Below, piece after piece: positions 6,625 through 14,201 of a DNA stretch of 15,308 bases; position 1 is the first letter of the stretch, and every line of letters begins with the position of its first letter. Made by a program: the position numbers and the translations under genes. The notes under the pieces were generated by a model that ran no database searches, was not told the DNA's origin, and worked only from the letters and a program-made list of their open reading frames with translations. Origin of the DNA: Ruminococcus sp. UBA3280 (GTDB lineage Bacteria; Bacillota; Clostridia; Oscillospirales; Ruminococcaceae); the NCBI GenBank assembly GCA_002362175.1, contig DETU01000038.1:1-15308 (forward strand), written 5' to 3'.

Positions 6625-8157
6625 TTATCTCTTTACGAAATATTCTTCATACCATACAAGAAATGTATAAATTGTCCATATTTTACGCCAGTTGTCAGAA
6701 TTACCGCCGATATAGTCATCAAATATCGCATTTATTTCTTCAACGTTGAAAAATTTTTCAGCCATATCACTATTGAACTTTGCCTTTACATCACCGTTAT
6801 AACGTTCGTCTGCAAGCCATATTCTTATAGGAACTATAAAACCGAGTTTCTTTCTGAAAGCTATTTCTTCAGGAAGTACCTTTGCGGCAGCCGTTCTGAA
6901 AGCAACTTTGTTTGTTTCTTCGTTCACCTTATATTCTGACGGAAGTTTTGATGCTATGTCAAAAATTCTCATATCGGTAAGTGGCATACGGATTTCAAGA
7001 CCTGCCGCCGTACTCATTTTGTCAACGTTAAGATAAATATCACCTTCAAGCCAAATCTGAATATCAACGTCAGACATTTTTGTGAGGGGGTCAAGTCCTT
7101 CAGTTTCGTCATATATATACTTAACGAGATTAATCGGCAGGACTTCGGGATTATAATTTTTAAGAATACGCTGTTTTTCGTCCTCTTTCATTATATTGGT
7201 ATTTCCGACATAAAATTTTTTAAGATTGTCACCGTATCTCTCGGCATTACGGTACATATTGTAACCGCCGAAAAATTCGTCTGCACCCTCTCCCGAATAA
7301 CAGATTTTTGTATGTTCTGCTGTTGCCTGACAGGCAATGGCAAAGACAATTGCAGAAGCGTCACCTAACGGTTGCTCCATATTGTACATGACATACGGAA
7401 CTATATCAAAATATGCTTCAGGAGTAATTAGACATCTGTTGTTTTCACGACCGAGAATATCGGCAGTCTGTTTTGCAAGACCCGATTCATCAAAACGTTT
7501 GTCGTCATAACCGCATGAGTCGGTTACTTTAACATCGGACATTGCAAGAACGTAAGAGGAGTCAACACCACCCGAAAGGAAAGATTCAGCGGTCTCCCCT
7601 TCTTCCTTGACTTCGGGAAAAATCTTCTGTATAGTGGCGTGGATTTCGTCAGCCCATTCGTCAACGGTTTTGGAGCAGTCGGGTTTGAAAGTAGGTGTCC
7701 AGTAACGTTCAATGATAAGTTTACCGTCTTTAAATTCCAGCCAGTGACCCGGCATAAGCTTTTTTAAACCTTTGAAGAAAGTATCTTCACCGGCAACATA
7801 AGTAAGACTCATATAAATCTGAAGCATATCGGTATTCACTTCTTTAACAAAACCGTCCTGCTCAATAATTTTACGTATCGTTGTACCGAAAAGAAGTTCA
7901 CCGTCAGCTGTCTGATAGTAGTAAAAAGGTTTTGTGCCGAACTGGTCACGCATACAGAAAATTTTACCGTTGTCGTCGAGAGCAAAGGCAAACATACCGT
8001 AAATATGGTCAGCCATATCGTGTCCCCATTTTTCATGGGACTTTGTTATTATCTGTTTTTCACGTTCGTCACGTGGGAGCAGGTCGTCTATCTCCAGTTC
8101 ACCGCAAAGCTCTTTCCAGTTGCGGATATGTCCCCTGTATTCAAGAATTTTTATCAT
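6625..8157 (-). CDS. Asparagine synthetase-like protein lacking the glutaminase nucleophile region
   Basis: 510 residues. The synthetase half (about 110-510) is intact: the PP-loop SGGVDSS (195-201) binds ATP, and SGEGADEFFGGY (288-299) is the strongly conserved second motif. It should activate aspartate as an aspartyl-AMP. The N-terminal glutaminase half is incomplete: the protein starts MIKILEYRGHIRN where family members have MCGI, about 70 residues, and only then the NGEIYN motif. The catalytic Cys2 is therefore missing, and NGE is replaced by RGH. The rest of that fold (GMFAFALDD 54-62, RDQFGTKPFYY 70-80) is kept. ATG 8157 follows GAGGTGA. A GTG at 8166 overlaps that site and is rejected. 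It is last in the - strand operon, after the lipoprotein gene. Use of free ammonia, or of another amide donor or substrate, is inferred. Confidence 0.85.
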   Translation of the reverse strand: MIKILEYRGHIRNWKELCGELEIDDLLPRDEREKQIITKSHEKWGHDMADHIYGMFAFALDDNGKIFCMRDQFGTKPFYYYQTADGELLFGTTIRKIIEQDGFVKEVNTDMLQIYMSLTYVAGEDTFFKGLKKLMPGHWLEFKDGKLIIERYWTPTFKPDCSKTVDEWADEIHATIQKIFPEVKEEGETAESFLSGGVDSSYVLAMSDVKVTDSCGYDDKRFDESGLAKQTADILGRENNRCLITPEAYFDIVPYVMYNMEQPLGDASAIVFAIACQATAEHTKICYSGEGADEFFGGYNMYRNAERYGDNLKKFYVGNTNIMKEDEKQRILKNYNPEVLPINLVKYIYDETEGLDPLTKMSDVDIQIWLEGDIYLNVDKMSTAAGLEIRMPLTDMRIFDIASKLPSEYKVNEETNKVAFRTAAAKVLPEEIAFRKKLGFIVPIRIWLADERYNGDVKAKFNSDMAEKFFNVEEINAIFDDYIGGNSDNWRKIWTIYTFLVWYEEYFVKR

Positions 8158-8186
8158 AAATATCACCTCATTAATATATATGCTTA

Positions 8187-8498
8187 TTATTTAATTTCTT
8201 TTCCGTTTTTGTCAATCATTATCATCTTAGTAAGTATTTCATTGTAACCGGTAAATAACATTTTCATATATGAACCGTCATTTAAGCTGTATACGTCCCA
8301 TACTATTCCATAACCGACAGTTCCCGTCGGTTCGCCCATGATTTCGACGACCTGACTGTAAGACATTCCCAATTGTATTTCCTCAAAGTCAGAAACTGTA
8401 AAGTTGCCATTATCAGAAGTAACAATGTATCCTGTCGGTTTCTGACAAGCCGTCAGCATCATAAGGCTGACAAGAAAAAGCAGTTTAAAGTTCCTCAT
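8187..8498 (-). CDS. Small lipoprotein, BamE/SmpA-like repeat fold likely
   Basis: 103 residues. A lipoprotein signal peptide is clear: MRNFK, a hydrophobic stretch (6-14), then LTAC with Cys18 as the lipidation site. The mature 85 residues contain FEEIQLGMSYSQVVEIMGEP, a pattern typical of the small alpha-beta domain shared by BamE/SmpA and beta-lactamase-inhibitor-like proteins, then strands with VWDVYSL. It is probably anchored on the outer face of the cytoplasmic membrane. The function is unknown. Its start codon overlaps the gpsA end by 14 bases without a good ribosome binding site, so translation is probably coupled to gpsA. The fold is inferred from the motif pattern, not from a search. 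Confidence 0.7.
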   Translation of the reverse strand: MRNFKLLFLVSLMMLTACQKPTGYIVTSDNGNFTVSDFEEIQLGMSYSQVVEIMGEPTGTVGYGIVWDVYSLNDGSYMKMLFTGYNEILTKMIMIDKNGKEIK

Positions 8499-9477
8499 AA
8501 ATCTGCGGACGGTTCATAAGTTTAACAAGTGCTTTCCTTACGTCACCGCCGTTGAAAAGTACGTCGTTAAGCTGTTCTGTTATCGGCATTTCAACATTGA
8601 GTTTCTTTGCAAGTTCATAAGCCGCTTTACAGCAGGAATATCCCTCAACCGTTCCGACTTTTTCAACCGCTTCTTCGGGAGAGATTCCCTGTCCGATAAG
8701 TATTCCCGCACGTCTGTTTCTGCTGTGCATACTCGTGCAGGTAACTATCAAATCGCCCAGTCCCGTCAGTCCGCTGAAAGTGTTTATATTTGCACCGACA
8801 GCCTTTCCGAGCCTTGCTATTTCGTGTATACCTCTTGTCATGAGTGCTGCTTTTGTATTGTCGCCGTAACCCATACCATCGCATATTCCCACGCATAAAG
8901 CGATTATATTCTTCAGCGCTCCTCCGATTTCACAGCCTTTTACGTCGTCGTTAAGGTAAATCCTCAAAGAATCATTTGCAAATGATTTCTGAACATACTC
9001 TGCAGCGTCATGATTTTCTGAAGCGGCTACTATTGTAGTGGGAATACATCTTGCCACTTCTTCGGCGTGTGACGGTCCTGAAAGAACGACAAGCCTGTCT
9101 GTCCTGATTTCTTCCGTAATAACGTCGCTGAGCATTTTAAGACTTCCCTCTTCAAGACCCTTTCCCGTATTCACAATAGTCATTTTTTCATCTGTATATG
9201 GGGCGGCAAGTTTCGCAACATCACGTACAAAAGCTGACGGGATACCGAAAATAAGAATATCACAGCCACTGATACAGGAAATATCGCTTGTCATTGCAAT
9301 ACTTTCAGAGACGGGAACTCCGGGAAGCTTGTGTATATGTTCTCCGTGGCTTCTGATTTCGTCAATTTCAGACTGGAATTTTGACCATACAGTAATTTTA
9401 TGCTGTCCGCATCTTTCAGCCATTATTGCAAGGCTTAAACCAAATCCCCCCGAACCGAGTATAACTATATTTGCCAT
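8485..9477 (-). CDS. gpsA: Glycerol-3-phosphate dehydrogenase [NAD(P)+]
   Basis: 330 residues, normal length. It reduces dihydroxyacetone phosphate to sn-glycerol 3-phosphate, the backbone for phospholipids. The Rossmann motif GSGGFG (8-13) is followed by NTGKGLE (103-109) with conserved Lys106, LSGPSHAEE (132-140), ALKN (187-190) with the catalytic Lys189, GLGDL (239-243) and SRNRR (252-256). The start ATG at 9477 is preceded by AAGGAG (9485-9490). An upstream ATG at 9501 would add residues not typical of the family. The next gene upstream is plsY, which uses the product of this enzyme, so the pair forms a pathway block. 59 bases containing a strong hairpin separate them. Confidence 0.97.
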   Translation of the reverse strand: MANIVILGSGGFGLSLAIMAERCGQHKITVWSKFQSEIDEIRSHGEHIHKLPGVPVSESIAMTSDISCISGCDILIFGIPSAFVRDVAKLAAPYTDEKMTIVNTGKGLEEGSLKMLSDVITEEIRTDRLVVLSGPSHAEEVARCIPTTIVAASENHDAAEYVQKSFANDSLRIYLNDDVKGCEIGGALKNIIALCVGICDGMGYGDNTKAALMTRGIHEIARLGKAVGANINTFSGLTGLGDLIVTCTSMHSRNRRAGILIGQGISPEEAVEKVGTVEGYSCCKAAYELAKKLNVEMPITEQLNDVLFNGGDVRKALVKLMNRPQIYEEL

Positions 9478-9501
9478 AAAAAATCTCCTTTCTGTTATCA
9501 A

Positions 9502-9532
9502 ATGAGCATATCCGTCATGCAGATATGCTCAT
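9502..9532 (-). promoter_or_regulatory. Perfect 11-bp intergenic hairpin between plsY and gpsA
   Basis: ATGAGCATATC (9502-9512) and GATATGCTCAT (9522-9532) are perfect inverted repeats around a 9-base loop. In the - direction it follows the plsY stop by 4 bases, but no T-run follows, so it is not a classical terminator. It may stabilise or process the mRNA and change the plsY/gpsA ratio, or act as a weak attenuator. The role is inferred. Confidence 0.6.
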
Positions 9533-9536
9533 ATCA

Positions 9537-10220
9537 TTATTTTTTTATAATACTGTTTACGTTGAATGAAAATTTGTTTTCAGTACCGTCAAGCAGTCTG
9601 TCAATATTAGGCTTGTGTCTCCATACAATAAGAGCAACCACAGGCAAGGAAAGAACAGCGTAAAGTATACTCATTCCTACAGAATAGCCCTCAACAATGT
9701 GTGACATACAGAATACAGCCACGGGACAATAAACAGAAGCAAATATCGAAGCAAGTGAAACATATTTTGATATTGAAAGTATAACAACGAAAATCGCAAG
9801 AATTGCTATAAATACTTTCGGGTCAATCACAAGAAAAGCGGCTGCTCCTGCAAGTACACCCTTTCCGCCTTTGAATCCGTAATAAATCGGGAAAATATGT
9901 CCTGCAACAGCACCTATTCCTGCTATATATCCTATGTACAGAACGTTGTTGTCAGGTTTCATTCCCGCTTTCATCATACCGCAGAACCAAAATGCAAGGT
10001 AGACGGCAAGAACGCTCTTAAAAACATCTCCGACAAGAGTCAGCAAAGCACAGTTTTTTCCTGCACATCTGTATGTGTTTGTCAGACCTGCATTTTTGCT
10101 TCCCATTTCACGTATGTCCTTGCCTGTCATGATTTTTACAAAAATAATTGAGAAGTTACAGCTGCCGAGAAAATATCCCAGTGCAGCAGCAACAATAATA
10201 GACAGTAAAACTTTCATCAT
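9537..10220 (-). CDS. plsY: Acyl-phosphate glycerol-3-phosphate acyltransferase
   Basis: 227-residue membrane protein. It transfers an acyl group from acyl-phosphate to glycerol 3-phosphate, giving lysophosphatidate. The family motifs are all visible: GSCNFS (19-24), GSKNAGLTN (40-48), GHIFPIYYGFKGGKGV (107-122) and WRHKPNIDRLL (200-210) followed by DGTENKF (211-217). There are about five to six hydrophobic segments. The start at 10220 overlaps the der stop (ATGA) and GGAGG lies 9 bases upstream. A second ATG is the next codon. Middle position of the conserved der-plsY-gpsA order. Confidence 0.96.
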   Translation of the reverse strand: MMKVLLSIIVAAALGYFLGSCNFSIIFVKIMTGKDIREMGSKNAGLTNTYRCAGKNCALLTLVGDVFKSVLAVYLAFWFCGMMKAGMKPDNNVLYIGYIAGIGAVAGHIFPIYYGFKGGKGVLAGAAAFLVIDPKVFIAILAIFVVILSISKYVSLASIFASVYCPVAVFCMSHIVEGYSVGMSILYAVLSLPVVALIVWRHKPNIDRLLDGTENKFSFNVNSIIKK

Positions 10221-11545
10221 TTATCATTTCCTCCTCTCTCACGAACTATAAAGCGGACGGGAGTCCCTTCAAGTCCGAATGTTGAGCGTATTTGATTTTC
10301 TATATATCTTCTGTATGAAAAATGGAATAAATCTGTCCTGTTGACGAAAGTAACAAATGTAGGAGGTTTGGTGGAAGGCTGTGTCATATAGTAAATTTTA
10401 AGCCGGCGACCCTTGTCTGATGGTGGCTGTACTCTTGTAGTAGCATATGCAAGAACATCATTAAGCATACCTGTTGAAATTCTCATGCTGTTCTGTTCAG
10501 CTGTATATTTTATAAGTTCGTAAAGCTTATTTATACGCTGACCCGTCTTTGCCGATATGAACACAAAAGGAACATATGACATAAAGCTGAAATCATTTTC
10601 AAGCTTTGTACGGTATTCCTGCATTGTTTTATCGTTCTTTTCAACCAAATCCCATTTGTTGACGGCAACAACACAGGCTTTTCCCTGTTCATGTGCATAG
10701 CCTGCAACCTTTGAATCCTGCTCCGTGAATCCTTCGGAAGCGTCAATCATTATTACGCATACATCGGCACGGTCAACTGCCATATATGCCCTTAATACGC
10801 TGTAATGCTCCACTTTTTCGGTAACTTTGGATTTTTTGCGGATTCCTGCCGTATCAATGAATACAAATTTTCCGTATTCATTTTCAATCACCGTATCCGT
10901 CGAATCACGTGTAGTTCCTGCAATATCAGAAACTATAACACGTTCTTCTCCTGCAATCTTATTTATAAGTGAGGATTTACCTGCATTAGGCTTTCCTATA
11001 ACGGCAACCTTTATATACTCCTCATCATATTCTTCTTCCTTTACTTCGGGAAGATATTCATATACTGCGTCAAGCATATCACCTGTACCGTGACCGTGAA
11101 CAGAAGAAACAGGATAAGGGTCACCGAGACCAAGATTATAAAATTCGTAAATTTCCATAGGCGGTTCACCGAGAGTGTCGCACTTGTTTACGGCAAGTAT
11201 TATCGGTTTTCCGCTTTTTATAAGCATTTCTGCAACGGCATGGTCATCTGATGTTACACCGCATCGTATATCCGTAACAAAAATAATGACATCAGCCTTT
11301 TCTATGGCAAGTTCAGATTGTCGTCTCATCTGAGCAAGTATAACGTCATCGCTGTCAGGTTCTATTCCGCCCGTATCAACAATCATAAATGACTTGCCAC
11401 GCCATTCGCATTTTGAATAGATACGGTCACGGGTAACGCCCGGGGTATCTTCAACAATTGAAAGTCGCTGTCCTGTAAGTTTGTTGAAAAGAGTTGATTT
11501 TCCTACATTCGGACGACCGACAACAGCAACAATTGGTATTGACAT
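10217..11545 (-). CDS. der: Ribosome biogenesis GTPase Der (EngA)
   Basis: 442 residues with two tandem GTPase domains and a C-terminal KH-like domain, needed for 50S subunit assembly. Domain 1: GRPNVGKST (10-18), DTPGVTRD (33-40), DTGG (57-60), NKCD (120-123). Domain 2: GKPNAGKSS (184-192), DIAGTTRD (207-214), DTAGI (231-235), NKWD (296-299). The C-terminal domain (about 355-442) ends in a basic tail, VRERGGNDK. All nucleotide-binding motifs are intact. AAAGGAG lies 9 bases before the ATG. Cotranscription with the upstream DUF512 gene (26 bases away) and with plsY (4-base overlap) is likely. Confidence 0.97.
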   Translation of the reverse strand: MSIPIVAVVGRPNVGKSTLFNKLTGQRLSIVEDTPGVTRDRIYSKCEWRGKSFMIVDTGGIEPDSDDVILAQMRRQSELAIEKADVIIFVTDIRCGVTSDDHAVAEMLIKSGKPIILAVNKCDTLGEPPMEIYEFYNLGLGDPYPVSSVHGHGTGDMLDAVYEYLPEVKEEEYDEEYIKVAVIGKPNAGKSSLINKIAGEERVIVSDIAGTTRDSTDTVIENEYGKFVFIDTAGIRKKSKVTEKVEHYSVLRAYMAVDRADVCVIMIDASEGFTEQDSKVAGYAHEQGKACVVAVNKWDLVEKNDKTMQEYRTKLENDFSFMSYVPFVFISAKTGQRINKLYELIKYTAEQNSMRISTGMLNDVLAYATTRVQPPSDKGRRLKIYYMTQPSTKPPTFVTFVNRTDLFHFSYRRYIENQIRSTFGLEGTPVRFIVRERGGNDK

Positions 11546-11571
11546 TTTACCGCACTCCTTTCATTTATTTT

Positions 11572-12873
11572 TTAGTAAGTTATTCCCATAACTGCGTCAA
11601 GAAATTCATAACCGTCATTAAGGACAGGATGTATTTTCACATTAAGTTCCTTTTCAACTTCCTCAACTGTCAAATCGTCAAGAAACTCGGTTGAATCCCG
11701 TCTTAGCATTGATGTTGAAATAAGGAGGTTGTCCCCCATATTTTTTCCTTTAAGCTGTGCGATTAAATCCTGACCTGTAATAAGTCCGGTAACGGTAATA
11801 GTTTCACCGAAAAAGTCGTTTCTTATACGATAAACTTCGCACTTTAAAAGCGGGAAATATTTTTCAGCCTTTTCGGCAAGTCCCTTTATAACTTCATACG
11901 ACGAATATCCCGTTGCTATTGAAACATGACGTTTTCCGCCCTCCCATTCGGCAATTTCAAGTGCCTTTTCAAATTCGTCAATAAACGAGCGGAGCATACC
12001 TACACCGTTTTCATACTGGGGAAAGTCCTCGTAATATTCAATGGGAGGAAGTTCATGCTGTGCAATAAGAAAAAATTCGTCCGACGGAAAAACTGTTCTT
12101 GTACCGAACTTTTCAAGAAAAATTTCCTGATATTCAGATATTATGTCAATTGTTTCCGAAGCGGATTCCTTTGTGAAACAGGTAAGAGGAAAAAGTCCGT
12201 CACGGAATTTTGTAAGACCGACAGGTACAACCGCCATACTTGATATATTAGGCATAAGTTCTCCGAGGTCTCTGAGAGAGCGTCTGAGTTCGTCGCCGTC
12301 GTTGAGATTAGGACAGCACACAATCTGACAATTTAATTTTATTCCGTTTTCGGCAAGCTGATATATATATTTGAGTTTTTCACCTGCAAAACGGTTATTC
12401 ATCATCTTGACACGCAGTTCGGGATTTGTTGTATGCACGGAAACGTTTATATTCAGTTTCATCTTTATAATACGGTCAATATCAGACTGTTCAAGATTTG
12501 TAAGGGTAACATAATTTCCCTGTAAAAAAGAAAGTCTTGCATCATCGTCCTTGAAATAAAGGGTTTCACGCATATCAGGTGGCATCTGGTCGATGAAGCA
12601 GAAAACACACTTGTTTCTGCATGACTGTTTGCTGTCCATAAGGAAAGTACCAAATTCAAGACCGATGTCATCGTATTCATCTTTATCAATGTGAACGGTT
12701 AATCTGATACCATTCCGTATTATTACGAGGTCAACGGAGGTTTCCGCAGAATAGAACATATAATCAAGAACGTCCTTGATTTCCTGACCGTTGACAGAAA
12801 GCAGGAAATCTTTCGGCATAATTCCCGCACGCTGAGCAGGTGAACCCTGAATTATATTTTTTATTTTAACCAT
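11572..12873 (-). CDS. PDZ-like/radical SAM/DUF512 protein
   Basis: 433 residues. An N-terminal PDZ-like segment (about 3-65) includes GSPAQRAGIMPKD (10-22) and SVNGQEI (26-32). A radical SAM core follows, with the cluster-binding CRNKCVFC (Cys85, Cys89, Cys92; spacing C-x3-C-x2-C) and FIDQ. The C-terminal region (about 285-433) is DUF512, with conserved DEFFLIAQ, SIATGYSSYE and TGLITGQDL segments. The family is widespread in Clostridia and usually neighbours der, plsY and gpsA, but the reaction is unknown. The neighbourhood suggests a link with ribosome assembly or tRNA/rRNA modification, which is inference. The start is supported by GGAG (12881-12884) 7 bases upstream. I see no convincing promoter in the 84 bases after rpmF. 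Confidence 0.9.
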   Translation of the reverse strand: MVKIKNIIQGSPAQRAGIMPKDFLLSVNGQEIKDVLDYMFYSAETSVDLVIIRNGIRLTVHIDKDEYDDIGLEFGTFLMDSKQSCRNKCVFCFIDQMPPDMRETLYFKDDDARLSFLQGNYVTLTNLEQSDIDRIIKMKLNINVSVHTTNPELRVKMMNNRFAGEKLKYIYQLAENGIKLNCQIVCCPNLNDGDELRRSLRDLGELMPNISSMAVVPVGLTKFRDGLFPLTCFTKESASETIDIISEYQEIFLEKFGTRTVFPSDEFFLIAQHELPPIEYYEDFPQYENGVGMLRSFIDEFEKALEIAEWEGGKRHVSIATGYSSYEVIKGLAEKAEKYFPLLKCEVYRIRNDFFGETITVTGLITGQDLIAQLKGKNMGDNLLISTSMLRRDSTEFLDDLTVEEVEKELNVKIHPVLNDGYEFLDAVMGITY

Positions 12874-12900
12874 ATAAACACTCCGACCGTCTGATAATTT

Positions 12901-12933
12901 AAAAAGGAGAGAAGGACTTAACTCCTCCTCTCC
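12901..12933 (-). terminator. Rho-independent terminator of yceD-rpmF
   Basis: On the - strand GGAGAGGAGG (12933-12924) pairs with CCTTCTCTCC (12915-12906), with one G-U pair and an 8-base loop, and TTTTTAAATT follows. It lies 25 bases after the rpmF stop. Because no promoter is evident before the DUF512 gene, read-through may also feed the downstream operon. Confidence 0.8.
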
Positions 12934-12957
12934 CTCTCATGCATCGGATTAAGCCGA

Positions 12958-13143
12958 TTATTCAGCGTCGATTTTAAGAACCTCAACGCCCTTATAGAAA
13001 CCGCAGTTTTTGCAAACCTTGTGCGGAGCTTTATATGCACCGCAATTGTCGCACTTGGACATTGCCGGCACGTCAAGCTTCCATACAGCAGAACGTCTCT
13101 TATCACGTCTTGCCTTGGAAGTTTTTCTCTTTGGTACAGCCAT
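12958..13143 (-). CDS. rpmF: 50S ribosomal protein L32
   Basis: 61 residues, the usual size. It begins MAVPKRKTSKARRDKRRS, the diagnostic basic N-terminus of L32, and continues with a zinc ribbon: C31-x2-C34 and C44-x2-C47. This is the zinc-binding form rather than the Cys-free paralogue. AGGAGGTG lies just upstream of the ATG. It follows yceD by 25 bases, the standard bacterial pair, and ends in its own terminator. Confidence 0.98.
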   Translation of the reverse strand: MAVPKRKTSKARRDKRRSAVWKLDVPAMSKCDNCGAYKAPHKVCKNCGFYKGVEVLKIDAE

Positions 13144-13168
13144 TCTGGCACCTCCTTACAAAAGAGCT

Positions 13169-13624
13169 TCACAGCTCAGAATTGAGACAATTGCATTCAG
13201 ACACATTCAAATCACAGCCACAGACCATGCAGAGACCTTTACAATCATCTTTGCACAGATTTTTTGAAGGAAGCTGTAAAAGGAGGTCGGTAAAAGCAAT
13301 TTCATTAAGTTCAATGCTCTGACCCTCAGCAACAATATATTCGTCGTTATCATTGCTTACAGAAGGGACGACAATATGTTCAAAGTCAAAGTGATATTCT
13401 CTTTCAAACTCCCTGAGACATCTGTCACAGGTAACGAGCAGTGTAAAAGATACAGAATATTCAAGATAGACAACGCCTGCCCTGTTGAAAATACTGCCTT
13501 CAACGTTCACAGGAGAAGCAAAACTGTAGCCATGAATAGCAGAAAGTTCTTCTTCGCCTATTGAGTAATTCATATCCTTTGATTCTCCGACAATATTGAA
13601 AAGCTGTTTTAAATTAATCTTCAT
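13169..13624 (-). CDS. yceD: YceD/DUF177 family protein
   Basis: 151 residues, length normal. The family accompanies rpmF in most bacteria and is thought to help 23S rRNA or large-subunit maturation. CDRC (66-69) and the C-terminal cluster CKDDCKGLCMVCGCDLN (124-140) with C144 and C146 are the recognisable conserved features, suggesting metal binding. Start: ATG at 13624 with AAAGGA about 11 bases upstream, which is slightly far. The next in-frame choices are internal and less likely. It is the first gene of a two-gene operon behind a perfect consensus promoter. Confidence 0.92.
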   Translation of the reverse strand: MKINLKQLFNIVGESKDMNYSIGEEELSAIHGYSFASPVNVEGSIFNRAGVVYLEYSVSFTLLVTCDRCLREFEREYHFDFEHIVVPSVSNDNDEYIVAEGQSIELNEIAFTDLLLQLPSKNLCKDDCKGLCMVCGCDLNVSECNCLNSEL

Positions 13625-13658
13625 AATATAAAAAATCCTTTAGAGCATCATAAGTTAT

Positions 13659-13687
13659 ATTATACACCAATTCACAGAATATGTCAA
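13659..13687 (-). promoter_or_regulatory. Consensus sigma-A promoter of yceD-rpmF
   Basis: On the - strand TTGACA (13687-13682), exactly 17 bases, then TATAAT (13664-13659). Both hexamers match consensus perfectly. The start codon lies about 35 bases downstream of the -10. Such strength fits a ribosomal-protein operon. Confidence 0.9.
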
Positions 13688-13710
13688 TAGGTGTTTTTGA
13701 AAAAAGTGAA

Positions 13711-13725
13711 AATTCTTTCAGAATT
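13711..13725 (-). terminator. Possible weak terminator of the P-loop gene
   Basis: AATTCT (13711-13716) and AGAATT (13720-13725) form a six-base stem with a 3-base loop at the stop codon. In the - direction TTTTCACTTTTTTC follows. The stem is pure A/T-rich apart from one pair, so termination may be weak and pgi-side transcripts may run into yceD. Confidence 0.35.
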
Positions 13726-14131
13726 ACTTGATGAACTGCTTAACGTTTTCAGAGAGTTCATCAACATCAGCAGAAACTGTAAATACAACAGAAACGTCGT
13801 CACTTGTGAGCTTGTCAATCTTTTCGAGGAGAGAGCCGAAAGCCTCATAGTCACGTCCGCCTATTTTGAAGATACCGTCAACATAAATATCTGTGATGTC
13901 GTAATTGCTTGCAAGGAGACCAGCGATAAAGCCATAGAAAGCCTCATAGCCCTCAACATTGTAATATTCGGTATCGCACCATCTTACCTTACGGCTGATA
14001 GAATATCTTACAGTTGAACCTTTTTCAACACATACGATACTGCCGTTTGTGGATTTTACAGATTCGTTAATCTGGTCGATAAGAATCTTTGTTTTTCCTG
14101 AACCCTTTTTACCGGTAATCAGTTTAATCAT
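13724..14131 (-). CDS. Small P-loop NTPase-like protein of unknown function
   Basis: 135 residues beginning with a Walker A motif, GKKGSGKTK (7-15). A candidate Walker B is DIYVDG (81-86) with Asp85 after a hydrophobic strand. VVFTVSADVDEL (115-126) could be a further strand and loop near the nucleotide. No other domain, membrane segment or signal peptide is seen, so it is probably cytosolic. At this size it is near the minimum for a P-loop fold, and I recognise no named family. AAGGAGT supports the ATG at 14131. It follows pgi by 70 bases on the same strand and may be cotranscribed. A link to sugar metabolism is not shown. Confidence 0.75.
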   Translation of the reverse strand: MIKLITGKKGSGKTKILIDQINESVKSTNGSIVCVEKGSTVRYSISRKVRWCDTEYYNVEGYEAFYGFIAGLLASNYDITDIYVDGIFKIGGRDYEAFGSLLEKIDKLTSDDVSVVFTVSADVDELSENVKQFIK

Positions 14132-14149
14132 AATTTTTTACTCCTTCCG

Positions 14150-14163
14150 ATGCCTTACGGCAT
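14150..14163 (-). promoter_or_regulatory. Hairpin ahead of the P-loop gene's ribosome binding site
   Basis: ATGCC (14150-14154) and GGCAT (14159-14163) enclose a 4-base loop, ending about 5 bases before AAGGAG on the - strand. On the + strand a short T-run follows, but nothing there needs terminating. It may shape the intergenic mRNA between pgi and this gene. Confidence 0.35.
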
Positions 14164-14201
14164 TTTATAACGTATTTTGCATATATATTGAAAGCCGGAA
14201 A

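Noticed and set aside
6625..8157. Frameshifted or degraded asparagine synthetase pseudogene
   Set aside because: The frame is uninterrupted with its own ribosome binding site, all synthetase motifs are intact, and the upstream space holds no remnant of the missing N-terminus.
8158..8166. GTG start adding three residues to the asparagine synthetase-like protein
   Set aside because: It overlaps the GAGGTGA ribosome binding site that serves the ATG at 8157.
9478..9501. Longer gpsA start at 9501
   Set aside because: The extension falls on the ribosome binding site at 9484-9490 and precedes the typical MANIVILGSGG start.
9038..9505. 155-codon + strand frame opposite gpsA
   Set aside because: gpsA is fully supported on the - strand and the + frame shows no family features.
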